Shown in pieces: positions 43,074 through 52,203 of a stretch of 64,000 nucleotides of DNA. Every line of letters begins with the position of its first letter. Position 1 is the first letter of the stretch. Both the position numbers and the translations under genes were made by a program. The notes beneath the pieces are model-generated. The model made no database searches. It was not told the origin of the DNA and saw nothing but the letters and a program-made list of their open reading frames with translations. This DNA comes from JAAXHV01 sp965207165. Its GTDB lineage: Bacteria; Pseudomonadota; Gammaproteobacteria; Eutrophobiales; Eutrophobiaceae. The stretch is taken from NCBI GenBank assembly GCA_965207165.1, contig OZ242265.1, positions 434,001-498,000 on the forward strand. The letters run 5' to 3'.

Positions 43074-43407
43074 GAGCTTGTGATTCCTGTGTCAGTACAA
43101 CAGAACCATCTGTTATTACTTTGTTATGCTTACAATAAGATGATATATGCTCCATAGTTATAGTCAAATCTGGCTGCTCCTACCAGTGAGCAGATCCACA
43201 GCAGATAAGGAACAATGGATGAATGAGGCGACCCTCAAGAGAGAGTCAAGATATTCTCAAAATCGACCGTTTTTGAGAAGAATTCCTGAGGGAAACAAAA
43301 ACCTCGAAAACGGACCTTTTTTCATTCTCATAAGTCATTCTTGATTGTATATTCTCTATTTACTACTTTGCGGCGAGTTTCGATAACTTTCATTATCGAG
43401 GAAAAAT
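43074..43407. other. Intergenic region with inverted repeats next to the resolvase
   Basis: No gene is seen in these 334 bases. Two dyads stand out: TTCTCAAAA/TTTTGAGAA (43254-43262 with 43271-43279) and an imperfect 13-base dyad (43265-43277 with 43303-43315) sharing an ACCGTTTT-like core. Such overlapping motifs just upstream of a resolvase gene may be its recombination site. The region must also hold the RTX gene promoter. Confidence 0.45.
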
Positions 43408-44032
43408 TTGCAAATCGGTTATGCCCGGGTATCCACCAAGGACCAGGATCTGCGCCTGCAGTGTGAAGCGCTTCGCCAAGTTACGTGCGACAAAACCTAC
43501 GAAGACAAGGCCGGTGGCGCCAAAGCCTCACGGGAAGGCATGAAGCTGGCGCTGGATGTCTTGCGGGAAAATGATACCTTGGTCGTGTGGAAACTCGACC
43601 GGCTCGGGCGTAGTGTGAAAGACCTGGTTAACATCGTGAGTGATTTGCAACAAACGCGGTGTACACTTCAAATCCTTGACCGATCAGATCGACACTTCGA
43701 CCCCGGCAGGGCGGTTCTTTTTTCATGTAATGGCCAGCTTGGCACAGATGGAACGGGGCCTGACGGCGGAGCGAACCAGAGCTGGATTGGAAGCGGCTCG
43801 CCGGCAGGGACGTACTGGGAGGCGAAAACGTAAGATGGATGAATCCAAGATTGCAGTTGCAAAGCAGTTACTGCTGGACGGTATAGCGCCAGGGGAGGTG
43901 GCAAGGAACCAGGCCGTGTCTATCCTGACATTGTATAGGTGGCTACCGGCATCACAACGACTGGTGACAGTTCCTAGTTTCCCCGATAATGGGGTATCAA
44001 CTAGATCAAATTATTTTGAGAAAAAAACATGA
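43408..44032 (+). pseudogene. Serine recombinase (resolvase/invertase) with a frameshift
   Basis: Resolvase of the Pin/Hin/Tn3 type. TTG at 43408 is preceded by GAGG and gives MQIGYARVSTKDQDLRLQ with the active-site serine; VWKLDRLGRS follows. Near 43652-43654 an extra A moves the frame by one, after which GVHFKSLTDQIDTSTPAGR, QMERGLTAERTRAGLEAAR and a helix-turn-helix continue in the next frame. Removing one base gives a normal enzyme of about 207 residues. A sequencing error in the AAA run is the main alternative to true inactivation. Confidence 0.85.
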
Positions 44033-45048
44033 CAGCGAAAGTTCGCTGCCCAATATGGGGCACCCCTGCCGAAATAATATCCGGCTCTACAGGTGACGGG
44101 CTATATATATATTCTTCACGCGCTGCCGGCAATTATTTTATTACTATGCGTGCTCAAGCGGTGTTGGAATATCGCGATGATCGCCTCAAGGCAAAACTAA
44201 CATCGTGGCTAATTGAACAGCGGTGGCTCGGAACTAAAGTGCCGAAAATATTAGCAACAACCATAGATGAGACAAATAAAAGAAGGGAATTACCTGTTTT
44301 CGAACGTGCGGACCGAGCTCTAAGATATATTCAAAATCAAACTTCACAAATTGGAGATACAGTTGGCTTATTGAGAAGTCAAGATGAATTGGACGGTATA
44401 TCTGATTCGCTGAATGACGGTATTACACCTGTTAAAATTGATATGTCTCGCTACTATAACGCTTTGACTATTAGAGCATTCTCTGAATCGGTTTCCGGTA
44501 GAGAAGTAGAGTTTATTATTGAATACCTTAGTTCTCAGCAGAAATGGATAGAGATAAAGGAAGGGGTCTGTAATCTAACTTTTACTGGATATGCTCGACT
44601 TTCCGAACTAGCTGAAAGGGACATCATGTCATCAAGAGCTTTTGTCGCCATGTGGTTTGACGATTCTATGGATGACTTATGGGAGAAAGGTATTGAACCA
44701 GGAATTAAGGATGCTGGATATGTTCCAGTCCGAATTGATCGGGAAGAACACGTAAACAAAATAGACGACGAGATCATTGCTGAAATTCGACGCTCTCGTT
44801 TTGTCGTTGCGGATTTCACACATGGGGGAGAAGGAGCAAGAGGAGGAGTCTATTACGAGGCCGGATTCGCCCATGGAATGAATATTCCAGTAATATTTTC
44901 TTGCAAAAAAAGCATTATTAAAGAGATCCATTTTGATACCCGTCAGTACAATCACATCATATGGGAGAAACCGGAAGAACTTAGAGAACAACTCGCGAAT
45001 CGTATTGCTGCTGTGATTGGAGATGGACCAAATAAGAATGGAACTTGA
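44029..45048 (+). CDS. Unknown protein with C-terminal TIR/deoxyribosyltransferase-like domain
   Basis: A 339-residue protein with low-GC codon use. The N-terminus has CPIWGTPAEI, a motif I associate with poorly described defence-type and effector proteins. Residues about 40-200 are unassigned. From about 203 the pattern FVAMWFDDSMDDLWEKGI, IDREEHVNKIDDEIIAEI, SRFVVADFT, GGVYYEAGFAHGMNIPVIF resembles the nucleoside 2-deoxyribosyltransferase/TIR-like fold used by prokaryotic nucleotide-processing effectors. The function is not established. It sits between a broken resolvase and a RES-domain gene in a mobile region. Confidence 0.7.
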   Translation: MTAKVRCPIWGTPAEIISGSTGDGLYIYSSRAAGNYFITMRAQAVLEYRDDRLKAKLTSWLIEQRWLGTKVPKILATTIDETNKRRELPVFERADRALRYIQNQTSQIGDTVGLLRSQDELDGISDSLNDGITPVKIDMSRYYNALTIRAFSESVSGREVEFIIEYLSSQQKWIEIKEGVCNLTFTGYARLSELAERDIMSSRAFVAMWFDDSMDDLWEKGIEPGIKDAGYVPVRIDREEHVNKIDDEIIAEIRRSRFVVADFTHGGEGARGGVYYEAGFAHGMNIPVIFSCKKSIIKEIHFDTRQYNHIIWEKPEELREQLANRIAAVIGDGPNKNGT

Positions 45049-45054
45049 GAAACA

Positions 45055-45100
45055 GGGGACAGGCCACATTTTCTCTAAAGGCTACACGTGGTCTGTCCCC
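45055..45100. terminator. REP-like inverted repeat after the TIR-like gene
   Basis: A 13-base dyad with one mismatch (45055-45067 with 45088-45100), GGGGACAGGCCAC against GTGGTCTGTCCCC, followed by a run of T. It could act as a terminator. Its sequence is of the type spread by REP transposases. Confidence 0.55.
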
Positions 45101-45239
45101 GTTTTTCTGAATCCAATAAACAGACAAGAATGAAGATAAGGAAATAATGCCTGACGCCTCTCCTGCACCATATCGGTCCGCTATTCAATGATGTCTGAGA
45201 TCAAGTTGTTACTTCTGTATATTAGACGAGGTAAACCCT

Positions 45240-46061
45240 GTGCGATTGGATGATCCGAAACGCCCTGAGTTCGCCAGCTGGAAGAGCTACTCAAAATTCG
45301 CTAATAGAGTTCGCAAGCACCGCCGCTATGTTTGGGATGCTGAAGTAAAAGCCTTCCTGGATACTATTCTGGCAACCGTAAGGGATCGGGATAGGACATT
45401 AAATAAGGGGTTTCCTTTATACCGCGCACAACACGAGGTGATCTATGAAGAACATGATGATCGATTAGAGATATTGGCCCACAATGTAGATCGAATGAAG
45501 CCGCAGCGTGATCGTGCAAGAGAAGGCCGTACAAATCCTGTGGGCATCCCTGTTCTTTATCTGGCGACATCTGTACAAACCGCCATCTCCGAAATTAGAC
45601 CATGGATTGGCTCGGAGGTTTCGGTGGCACAGTTTGGAATATCACGCGACCTAAAAGCAATCGATCTATCCATCGGCCATGGAGAGTCAATGTTAGATCT
45701 TATGACACGCGCAGAATTGTTCGGCGATGAAGTATCTAATGCAGAAAAGAAAGAAAAAGCTGTTTGGAACCAAGTTGACAATGCATTTTCCCGTCCAATT
45801 TCTGTTTCAGATGACACTGCAGATTATGTGCCGACACAAATTCTTGCGGAACTCTTTTATGCTAACGGCTATGAGGCACTTATCTACAGAAGTCAATTCG
45901 GGAAAGAAGGTTTCAATATTGCTCTTTTTGATATCAAGGATGCAGAATTGATCAGCGCTGCCCCGTATCAAGTCACAGCCATAGAAGTAAAGCACAAAGA
46001 GATCGGTAGCAGGTATCTTGCGGTACGACAAGACAATACAACAAAAACGAATTCAGAGTGA
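45240..46061 (+). CDS. RES-domain protein
   Basis: A 273-residue protein whose residues about 55-250 carry the RES pattern: FPLYRAQH, GRTNPVGIPVLYLATSVQTAISEIRPW and YVPTQILAELFYANGYEALIY. In RES-Xre toxin-antitoxin systems this domain destroys NAD+. No Xre-type antitoxin is encoded within the 190 bases upstream or next downstream, so this may be a stand-alone form or a larger member with another role. The GTG at 45240 is the first plausible start. A Sel1-repeat gene follows. Confidence 0.8.
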   Translation: MRLDDPKRPEFASWKSYSKFANRVRKHRRYVWDAEVKAFLDTILATVRDRDRTLNKGFPLYRAQHEVIYEEHDDRLEILAHNVDRMKPQRDRAREGRTNPVGIPVLYLATSVQTAISEIRPWIGSEVSVAQFGISRDLKAIDLSIGHGESMLDLMTRAELFGDEVSNAEKKEKAVWNQVDNAFSRPISVSDDTADYVPTQILAELFYANGYEALIYRSQFGKEGFNIALFDIKDAELISAAPYQVTAIEVKHKEIGSRYLAVRQDNTTKTNSE

Positions 46062-46864
46062 GCAACATATACTGGGAATAGACCACAACAGTATCGCCAG
46101 AATTTTAACTACATTAAAGAGAAAATCAAAGATGGATTGGTGGACGTACTGGAATGTTTATAAGTTATTTCAGAGAAGAAGAAAAAAGGTTCCGAAAGTT
46201 GCCATAGAACAATATGACATCGCTGAAAACTATCTTTATGGCAGGGGTGTATTACAGAACAACAAGAAAGCGGCAGAGTGGTTTCGCCTATCGGCAGGAC
46301 AGAATTATGCCCCCGCACAAAATGACCTAGGTTTAATGTACCACAAAGGACTGGGAGTACCGCACAACTCCCAGGAGGCAATTGATTGGTTTCACTTGTC
46401 AGCAAACCAGGACTGGGCTCCAGCGCAAAACAATCTCGGTTGTATGTACCATGCAGGAGATGGCATATCAAAGAATTATGAATTGGCGTTGAAGTGGTTT
46501 CGCTTGGCAGCCAAGCAAGGTTCAACCGCCGCACTATATAGCATCGGACGCATGTATTACCTTGGTGAAGGATTATCACAGGACTACAGAGAGGCAATAA
46601 AATGGTTTCGCTTGGCGGCAAAGCGTGGAATGACCGAGGCTCACTCTATGCTAGGTGATATGTATCACAATGGTGAAGGTGTGCAACAAAGTTACAAGAA
46701 AGCCATGAAATTGTATCGATTAGCGGCTGAACAGGGTTATTTCGCGATCGCACAAAACAACATCGGTGATATGTATTATGAAGGGAATGGAGTGACACAG
46801 AACTATAACGAAGCGATAGAGTGGTTGAATCGCGCCGGGAATTCCGGAGACCTGTTAATGTGGG

Positions 46865-47767
46865 TCATGCGGCTTTGCATGACCCGTTATTTACATCATC
46901 ATAGTACATCTGTTCAAATTCAGCCGGCGGCACATTGCCGATGGACGCCAGCAAACGGCGTTGGTTGAACCAGTCCACCCATTCCAGGGTTGCATATTCC
47001 ACGTCATCTGAGGTCTTCCAGGGGCCCCGCACCCGGATCACCTCCGTCTTGTACAGACCAATAATGGTTTCCGCCAACGCATTGTCATAGGAATCCCCCA
47101 CACTGCCCACGGACGCCTCAATGCCGGCTTGCGTCAATCGGTCGGTATAGCGGACCGAGAGATACTGGCTGCCGCGGTCACTGTGATGAATCAAACCGTC
47201 CCGCTCACGCCGCGACCACAAGGCCTGTTCCAGCGCATCCAGCACCAGGTCGGTACGCAGTGAACGACTGACCCGCCAGCCCACGATGCGCCGGGCAAAC
47301 ACATCCACGACAAACGCCACATAGACAAAGCCGGACCAAGTCGCCGCATACGTGATGTCTGCCACCCATAGCTGGTTTGGCCGGGTGGCGGCAAACTGCC
47401 GGTTCACCCGGTCTGCCGGCTGCGGCAGGGTCTCATCCCGCGCCGTCGTCCAGCGCTTTGCGCCACGCCGCACGCCCTGTATTTCAAGCCGCCTCATCAA
47501 CCGCTCCACCGTACAACGGGCCACGACATGGCCTTCCCGCTGGAGTTGCCGCCAGACCTTCCTGGCGCCGTATAACCGGTAGTTCTCGCCCCATATACGC
47601 TGTATCTCCTTGCACAACGCCTGGTCCCGCTTCACACGGGCCGGCAACCGCCCAGGGTCCGCAGCCCGGGCCCGGTGCTCGTAGTACGTCGATGGGGCGA
47701 TCGGCAAGTGCTTGCAAATCGGCTCGACCCCAAGTCCCTCATGATGTTGGTCGATGAAGGCCACCAT
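46865..47767 (-). CDS. IS3-family transposase OrfB (DDE)
   Basis: Catalytic part of the transposase, 300 residues. An HTH_21-like start (IDQHHEGLGVEPICKHL) is followed by an rve integrase core: VADITYAATWSGFVYVAFVVDVF carries the two Asp, and DNALAETIIGLYKTEV the Glu. OrfB is usually made as an OrfAB fusion by -1 frameshifting; the A6 run at 47801-47806 on the plus strand (T6 in the mRNA) near the end of orfA is a candidate slippery site. Confidence 0.93.
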   Translation of the reverse strand: MVAFIDQHHEGLGVEPICKHLPIAPSTYYEHRARAADPGRLPARVKRDQALCKEIQRIWGENYRLYGARKVWRQLQREGHVVARCTVERLMRRLEIQGVRRGAKRWTTARDETLPQPADRVNRQFAATRPNQLWVADITYAATWSGFVYVAFVVDVFARRIVGWRVSRSLRTDLVLDALEQALWSRRERDGLIHHSDRGSQYLSVRYTDRLTQAGIEASVGSVGDSYDNALAETIIGLYKTEVIRVRGPWKTSDDVEYATLEWVDWFNQRRLLASIGNVPPAEFEQMYYDDVNNGSCKAA

Positions 47768-47775
47768 CTCGCCGG

Positions 47776-48087
47776 TCAGCGGTCGAGCTCCGCCTGGGCG
47801 AAAAAAGCCGACGCCTTACGCAAGATCTCGTTGGCTCGCTTGAGCTCCCGATTCTCGCGTTCCAACTCACGTATGCGCGCCTGCTCAGCACTGCTGACAC
47901 CGGGGCGGTTACCCTGGTCCACTTCAGCGCGTCTCACCCATCTACGCAACGTTTCCGCAGCGCAGCCAATCTTGTCGGCGGTAGAAGTCAGTGCAGCCCA
48001 TTGGGAGTCATAGTTCTCCTGGTGCTCCAGCACCAGCCGCACGGCCCGTTCCCGGATCTCCGGGGGATAGCGTTTTTGATTGTTCAT
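47776..48087 (-). CDS. IS3-family transposase OrfA
   Basis: DNA-binding part, 103 residues. It begins MNNQKRYPPEIRERAVRLV, a typical helix-turn-helix that binds the ends, followed by a leucine-zipper-like segment IRELERENRELKRANEIL and KASAFFAQAELDR, the usual transition to OrfB. Intact. Confidence 0.93.
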   Translation of the reverse strand: MNNQKRYPPEIRERAVRLVLEHQENYDSQWAALTSTADKIGCAAETLRRWVRRAEVDQGNRPGVSSAEQARIRELERENRELKRANEILRKASAFFAQAELDR

Positions 48088-49402
48088 TACTCCATCCTCT
48101 CAAGAAATAGAGTCTCCGGCAAACCCGGGGCAGTTCAGGTATCGCAAAGCCGAAATAGGGGGTTATCCCGAAGCACCATTCAAACTCGCCACACTATATG
48201 AGAAAGGCGAGGTCATCCCAGAAGATATTTGTGAGGCCATACGTTTGTATCACAAGGCTGCCGAACAAGGTCATATTGAAGCAAAGGTGAGCCTTGACCG
48301 GATTATTGCCAAAGGGCCCGTAGTCTCCGAATACGATGCCAAAGCTGTTCCCTGGTATAGAGTAGCCGCAGAGGTAGGCCATACAGAATCACAATACAAG
48401 TTAGCATTAATGTATTTCACAGGCATGGTTGAACCCGAATTTCATTTCAGCGCCGAGCGCTTGCTCCGTAATGCTGCTAAGCAAGGCCATGTCAAAGCAC
48501 AATATAAACTTGGTGTCCTGTATCAAAATCGTAGCTATAAGGAAAAAAAGAAAGCTGCACGCTGGTTCAGTAAGGCCGCCAACCAAGGCCATACCAAAGC
48601 TAAGAACAGGTTAGAACTAATCAACATGATAAGGATATACGGCGAGCCTAAATTGCCCAAAAGTGATGCCAAAATTCAACGCTGTTTCCGCAAGGCCATC
48701 GGACAAAATGATTCTCAATCACAATATGTACTTGGCTTGATGTATGGTTTAGGTGAGGGAGTACACGAGGATGAAGCCCAATCTCTACGCTGGTATCGTA
48801 AAGCCGCAGAACAGGGTCACATCAAGGCACAATATAGCTATGCCAGTAGTATTCAATTGAATATGTATAAAATTGATAGTGAAGATAAGGAGCTTGAGGC
48901 TGCACGGGAAGTCGAGCATTGGTACCGAAAGGCAGCTGAACAGGGACATCCGTATGCACAGACAGAACTTGGTAATGTGTATTTGGAAAACGTTGATGAT
49001 GATGGAGATGAGGGCAATCGCATATTTAAAGACAATGCTGAGGCGTTGCCTTGGTTCCATAAGGCCGCCGAGCAAGGAGACACTGATGCGCACATAGCAA
49101 TCGGACGTATGTATGAAGACGGCAATGGTGTGCCTCAAGATAAAACCGAGGCAACAAAGTGGTATCTTCTTGCTGCAGAGTTGGGAGATGGCGAAGCACA
49201 GGCCTATCTTGGGTCTTCATATCATGATGGCAATGGGGTACCTCAAGACAATCTACAAGCCTATGCCTGGCTCATAGCATCCGAGGCATCTAATGCAGTT
49301 GGTGGTAGGACATTAGTTGAAGCACTGAAAGATAAAATTATCAAAGATATGACGCCCGTCAAAGTAACAGAGGCTAAAAAATTATCATTCGAATACTGGT
49401 AA

Positions 49403-50001
49403 ATTGCTGCCCAAGTGGATAATTTCACAATGGAGGATTATTCCCAATAATATGGGCCGATGGGCCGGAATACCATTAATTCTCTGTTGGTATTTTCGTT
49501 GGTACGATATTAGTAATCACAAAGTAATACTTTATAAATCAATAGGTTATAATAAAGGTTCGAATCCCTGACGGTCCTTCGTAATTAACCCCATCGAATT
49601 TGGTCTTCTCTCCCCGCCCCGTACTCGGTTACCCTTTCCTGCTTACCTTCAAGAAACGGGCAAATTGATAAAATTCGCCCGTACCGCGCCTTACGGCTCC
49701 AGTCCTCTTGAGGGGGATGCGACTTACTGAAAAAAAAAGCTTCAACTCCGGGATGGAAGTGTAACGGTTTTACCCATTGGCAAGATACCCTACCATTGCC
49801 CGGAATTCCGCATTATGGCCGCTACGCCACGCAGCTTGCGTCTACTTTTACGTTACGCTACCGGTCGAGAGCGTTTGACTGGAGCGCCTCCAGCCCGATT
49901 TGTCGGGCGGAAAACAGCTAATTCAGGTGGGTTTCTGGGCAGTTGTCCATTTATAACGCAAGAATGGGTTTACATCAAAAATGGTAACTTGTTGATTTAA
50001 T
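49403..50001. other. Gene-free region between the mobile segment and tRNA-Pro
   Basis: No convincing gene in about 600 bases. Short frames here lack family patterns and suitable starts. A small CTGGAG/CTCCAG hairpin near 49879-49893 is visible, and a GGTTCGAATCCC-like stretch near 49557 recalls a tRNA T-arm but does not fold as one. Confidence 0.6.
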
Positions 50002-50078
50002 TGGTCGGGGTGAGAGGATTTGAACCTCCGGCCCCTGCCTCCCGAAGGCAGTGCTCTACCAGGCTGAGCTACACCCCG
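50002..50078 (-). tRNA. tRNA-Pro (anticodon CGG)
   Basis: A 77-base cloverleaf with acceptor CGGGGTG/CACCCCG, D-arm GCTC/GAGC, anticodon stem CTGCC/GGCAG with loop TTCGGGA (anticodon CGG, reads CCG), T-arm GGAGG-TTCAAAT-CCTCT and an encoded CCA end at 50002-50004. Its 3' end points toward the mobile region, as expected if it once served as an integration site. Confidence 0.96.
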
Positions 50079-50225
50079 ATATGGAAATACGGAAAAACCA
50101 GCAGACTGTTTAACCCCGTATGCCGGTTGCAAGTGCGAACTCTACCTTACAATACGCTTTGCGTCTACAACCCGAAGAGGACGGACCCCCGCTTACTACA
50201 TGTGGGGACAAGCCCCAAAACTGAC

Positions 50226-50249
50226 GGGGACGGATTTAAATGCGTCCCC
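50226..50249 (-). terminator. Hairpin downstream of ispB
   Basis: GGGGACG at 50226-50232 pairs with CGTCCCC at 50243-50249 around GATTTAAATG. It lies just past the ispB stop on the minus strand. The sequence is REP-like. Confidence 0.5.
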
Positions 50250-50258
50250 CCTTATTCT

Positions 50259-51251
50259 TCAGTAATCCCGCTCAGTAGCGAAATGGGCCAGCGTGAACAG
50301 CGCGTCCAGGTGTCTTGACCGGGGTAGGTGATCGAGGGTACGCATGGCGAGATCGGCCTCCTGGCGGGCGCGTTCACGGGTATACTGGATCGCCCCGGTG
50401 GCCGCGATGGCTGCACTTATCTGTTCCATGTCATCGAGGCTGCCCTGTTTTACGGCGCGCCTGATCAGTGCCGCCTGCTCGTCTGGGCAATGCCAGAGGG
50501 CATATAACAGGGGCAGGGTGGGTTTGCCTTCGGCCAGGTCATCACCGATGTTTTTGCCCAGGTTGTCGCTGGAAGCGCTGTAATCCAGTGCATCGTCGAT
50601 AAGTTGATAGGCAATACCCAGGTGCCTGCCATAGCCGGACATGGCCAGTTCCGTTTTTTCGTCCTGTCCGGCGATAACGGCGCCGATGCGGGCAGCAGCC
50701 TCGAACAATTTTGCCGTTTTATTGTGTATAACCTGCAGGTAGCGCTGCTCAGTCGTTTCCGGGTCATGCCGGTTGATGAGTTGTTGTACCTCTCCTTCGG
50801 CAATGGTGTTGGTTGCGTCAGCCATGATTTTCATGACGTGCATGGAACCTGCTTCCACCATCATCTGGAAAGCGCGGGAATAGAGAAAATCGCCGACCAG
50901 CACGCTTGCCTCGTTGCCCCAGCGCTGGTTGGCGGTGGCTTGACCGCGCCGCAGCATGGAGGCATCGACCACGTCGTCGTGCAGCAGGGTGGCGGTGTGG
51001 ATAAATTCTATGACGGCTGCAAGTTTGATATGCAGGTCGCCACTATAGGCAAAACTGTTGGCGCTGAGCAGCACCAGCGCCGGCCGCAGTCTTTTACCGC
51101 CGCTGTTGACGATGTAATGGCTTAACTGGTCTATAAGCCCGATTTCGGAATGCAGTTTTTCCTCAATCAGCGCGTTCACCAGGGACATATCGTCCCGGAT
51201 CAGTTCCTGGATTGTCTCCAGGCCGGAATCGCTTTGCGGCACTGCACTCAT
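50259..51251 (-). CDS. ispB: Octaprenyl diphosphate synthase IspB
   Basis: Trans-prenyltransferase making the long side chain of ubiquinone. From the ATG at 51251 the protein has 330 residues; the open frame to 51293 lacks conservation. The two aspartate-rich motifs are LLHDDVVDASMLRRG and YQLIDDALDY, with GGKRLRPALVLL near the N-terminus. It is divergent from rplU, the usual gammaproteobacterial arrangement. Confidence 0.95.
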   Translation of the reverse strand: MSAVPQSDSGLETIQELIRDDMSLVNALIEEKLHSEIGLIDQLSHYIVNSGGKRLRPALVLLSANSFAYSGDLHIKLAAVIEFIHTATLLHDDVVDASMLRRGQATANQRWGNEASVLVGDFLYSRAFQMMVEAGSMHVMKIMADATNTIAEGEVQQLINRHDPETTEQRYLQVIHNKTAKLFEAAARIGAVIAGQDEKTELAMSGYGRHLGIAYQLIDDALDYSASSDNLGKNIGDDLAEGKPTLPLLYALWHCPDEQAALIRRAVKQGSLDDMEQISAAIAATGAIQYTRERARQEADLAMRTLDHLPRSRHLDALFTLAHFATERDY

Positions 51252-51440
51252 AACTGTTCGATAACCTTCGACAACATGGAATGATAATACCATGATGCAG
51301 GCTGCACGTGCGTGCCCGGGCGCCGGTTCCCCGTTTGTGTGTAGTACTTGTTTGAGTTTGATTTGTTATATATAATTCCGCGTTCGATGTTTTCAGGCGG
51401 CTGTACCAGGTCGAAATTTATTCTGATAGGTGAAAGTGTT

Positions 51441-51755
51441 ATGTATGCGGTCATAAAATCCGGGGGCAAGCAGTTCAAAGTACGGGAAGGCGATACCATC
51501 CGGGTCGAGAAAATCAATACCGAGGAAGGCGGCGAAATCAGCCTGGATGACGTCCTGATGGTTGCGGATGGTGATGATATTTCATTCGGCACTCCCGTGG
51601 TGGACGGCGCAACAGTGGCGGCAACCGTGAAATCCCATGGCCGGGGCGACAAGATCAAGGTAGTCAAGTTCAAACGCCGCAAACATCATTACAAGCAGAT
51701 GGGTCATCGCCAGGATTACACCGAACTGGAGATTACCGGCATTAATACGCAATAG
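51441..51755 (+). CDS. rplU: 50S ribosomal protein L21
   Basis: Ribosomal protein of 104 residues starting MYAVIKSGGKQFKVREGD and ending YTELEITGINTQ, with the conserved KFKRRKHHYKQMGHRQ segment. The start at 51441 is preceded by AGGTGAAAG. It opens the rplU-rpmA-obgE-proB set. Confidence 0.97.
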   Translation: MYAVIKSGGKQFKVREGDTIRVEKINTEEGGEISLDDVLMVADGDDISFGTPVVDGATVAATVKSHGRGDKIKVVKFKRRKHHYKQMGHRQDYTELEITGINTQ

Positions 51756-51772
51756 TTACCGGGAGCAGGATT

Positions 51773-52027
51773 ATGGCGCATAAAAAAGCAGGCGGCAGTA
51801 CACGTAACGGCCGGGATTCCCAATCGAAGCGCCTGGGAGTCAAACGTTATGGCAGTGAATCGGTCAAGGCAGGAAATATTATCGTCAGACAGCGGGGCAC
51901 ACGCTTCCATCCCGGCGTCAATGTAGGATGCGGCAGAGACCATACCTTGTTTGCAAGGGCTGATGGTACGGTTGTGTTCGAACAAAAAGGACCGGGAAAC
52001 AGGACTTTTGTCAGTGTCCGGACGTGA
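51773..52027 (+). CDS. rpmA: 50S ribosomal protein L27
   Basis: Ribosomal protein of 84 residues whose N-terminal MAHKKAGGSTRNGRDS reaches toward the peptidyl-transferase centre. It starts 17 bases after rplU with a GGGAGCAGGA ribosome site. A fold-back repeat element follows immediately. Confidence 0.97.
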   Translation: MAHKKAGGSTRNGRDSQSKRLGVKRYGSESVKAGNIIVRQRGTRFHPGVNVGCGRDHTLFARADGTVVFEQKGPGNRTFVSVRT

Positions 52028-52028
52028 T

Positions 52029-52194
52029 AATTGGGAATTACGAATTAGGAATTACGAATTAGGAATTAGGAGTTGAAATTAACTTAATAGTATCTAACCG
52101 CTTGCCGGGTTTACAGGCATTGCAAACATAACGGTGTGGCTTCCCAACATTCAGGATGCACCCATCCCTAATTCGTAATTCGTAATTCCCAATT
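52029..52194. repeat. AT-rich fold-back element, copy 1
   Basis: Arrays of GAATTACGAATTAG units form terminal inverted repeats: AATTGGGAATTACGAATTA at 52029 is repeated inverted ending at 52194. They bound about 90 bases of unrelated sequence. It fills the rpmA-obgE gap and ends ten bases before the obgE start. Confidence 0.85.
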
Positions 52195-52203
52195 GTTTAT
52201 CAG

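Larger units (their letters stand above)
46826..48137. mobile_element. IS3-family insertion sequence
   Basis: A 1312-base element starting TGAATCGCGCCGGG and ending with the matching inverted end (CCCGGGGCAGTTCA). The 26-base ends match at most positions, including CCGGAGAC. It is flanked by 3-base direct repeats GGT at 46823-46825 and 48138-48140, the target duplication typical of the family. Both open frames are intact, so it may be active. Confidence 0.93.
46132..49402 (+). pseudogene. Sel1-repeat protein gene split by an IS3-family insertion
   Basis: Tandem Sel1-like repeats run through 46132-46825 and 48141-49402, with units such as AEWFRLSAGQNYAPAQNDLGLMY. Removing the IS and one GGT copy joins EAIEW to YRKAEIGGYPEAPFKLATLYEKG exactly in frame and rebuilds a protein of about 651 residues. 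Sel1 repeats form helical scaffolds for protein interactions. The present 5' part runs into the IS and stops at 46968; the 3' part lacks a natural start. The gene follows the RES-domain gene by 70 bases and may have been its partner. Confidence 0.88.

Noticed and set aside
43640..43700. Programmed frameshift in the resolvase
   Set aside because: Only three A residues are present and no stimulating structure is apparent, so mutation or sequencing error is simpler.
49552..49575. tRNA fragment or attachment site (GGTTCGAATCCC)
   Set aside because: The flanking bases do not form a T-stem or acceptor, and there is no match to the tRNA-Pro sequence.
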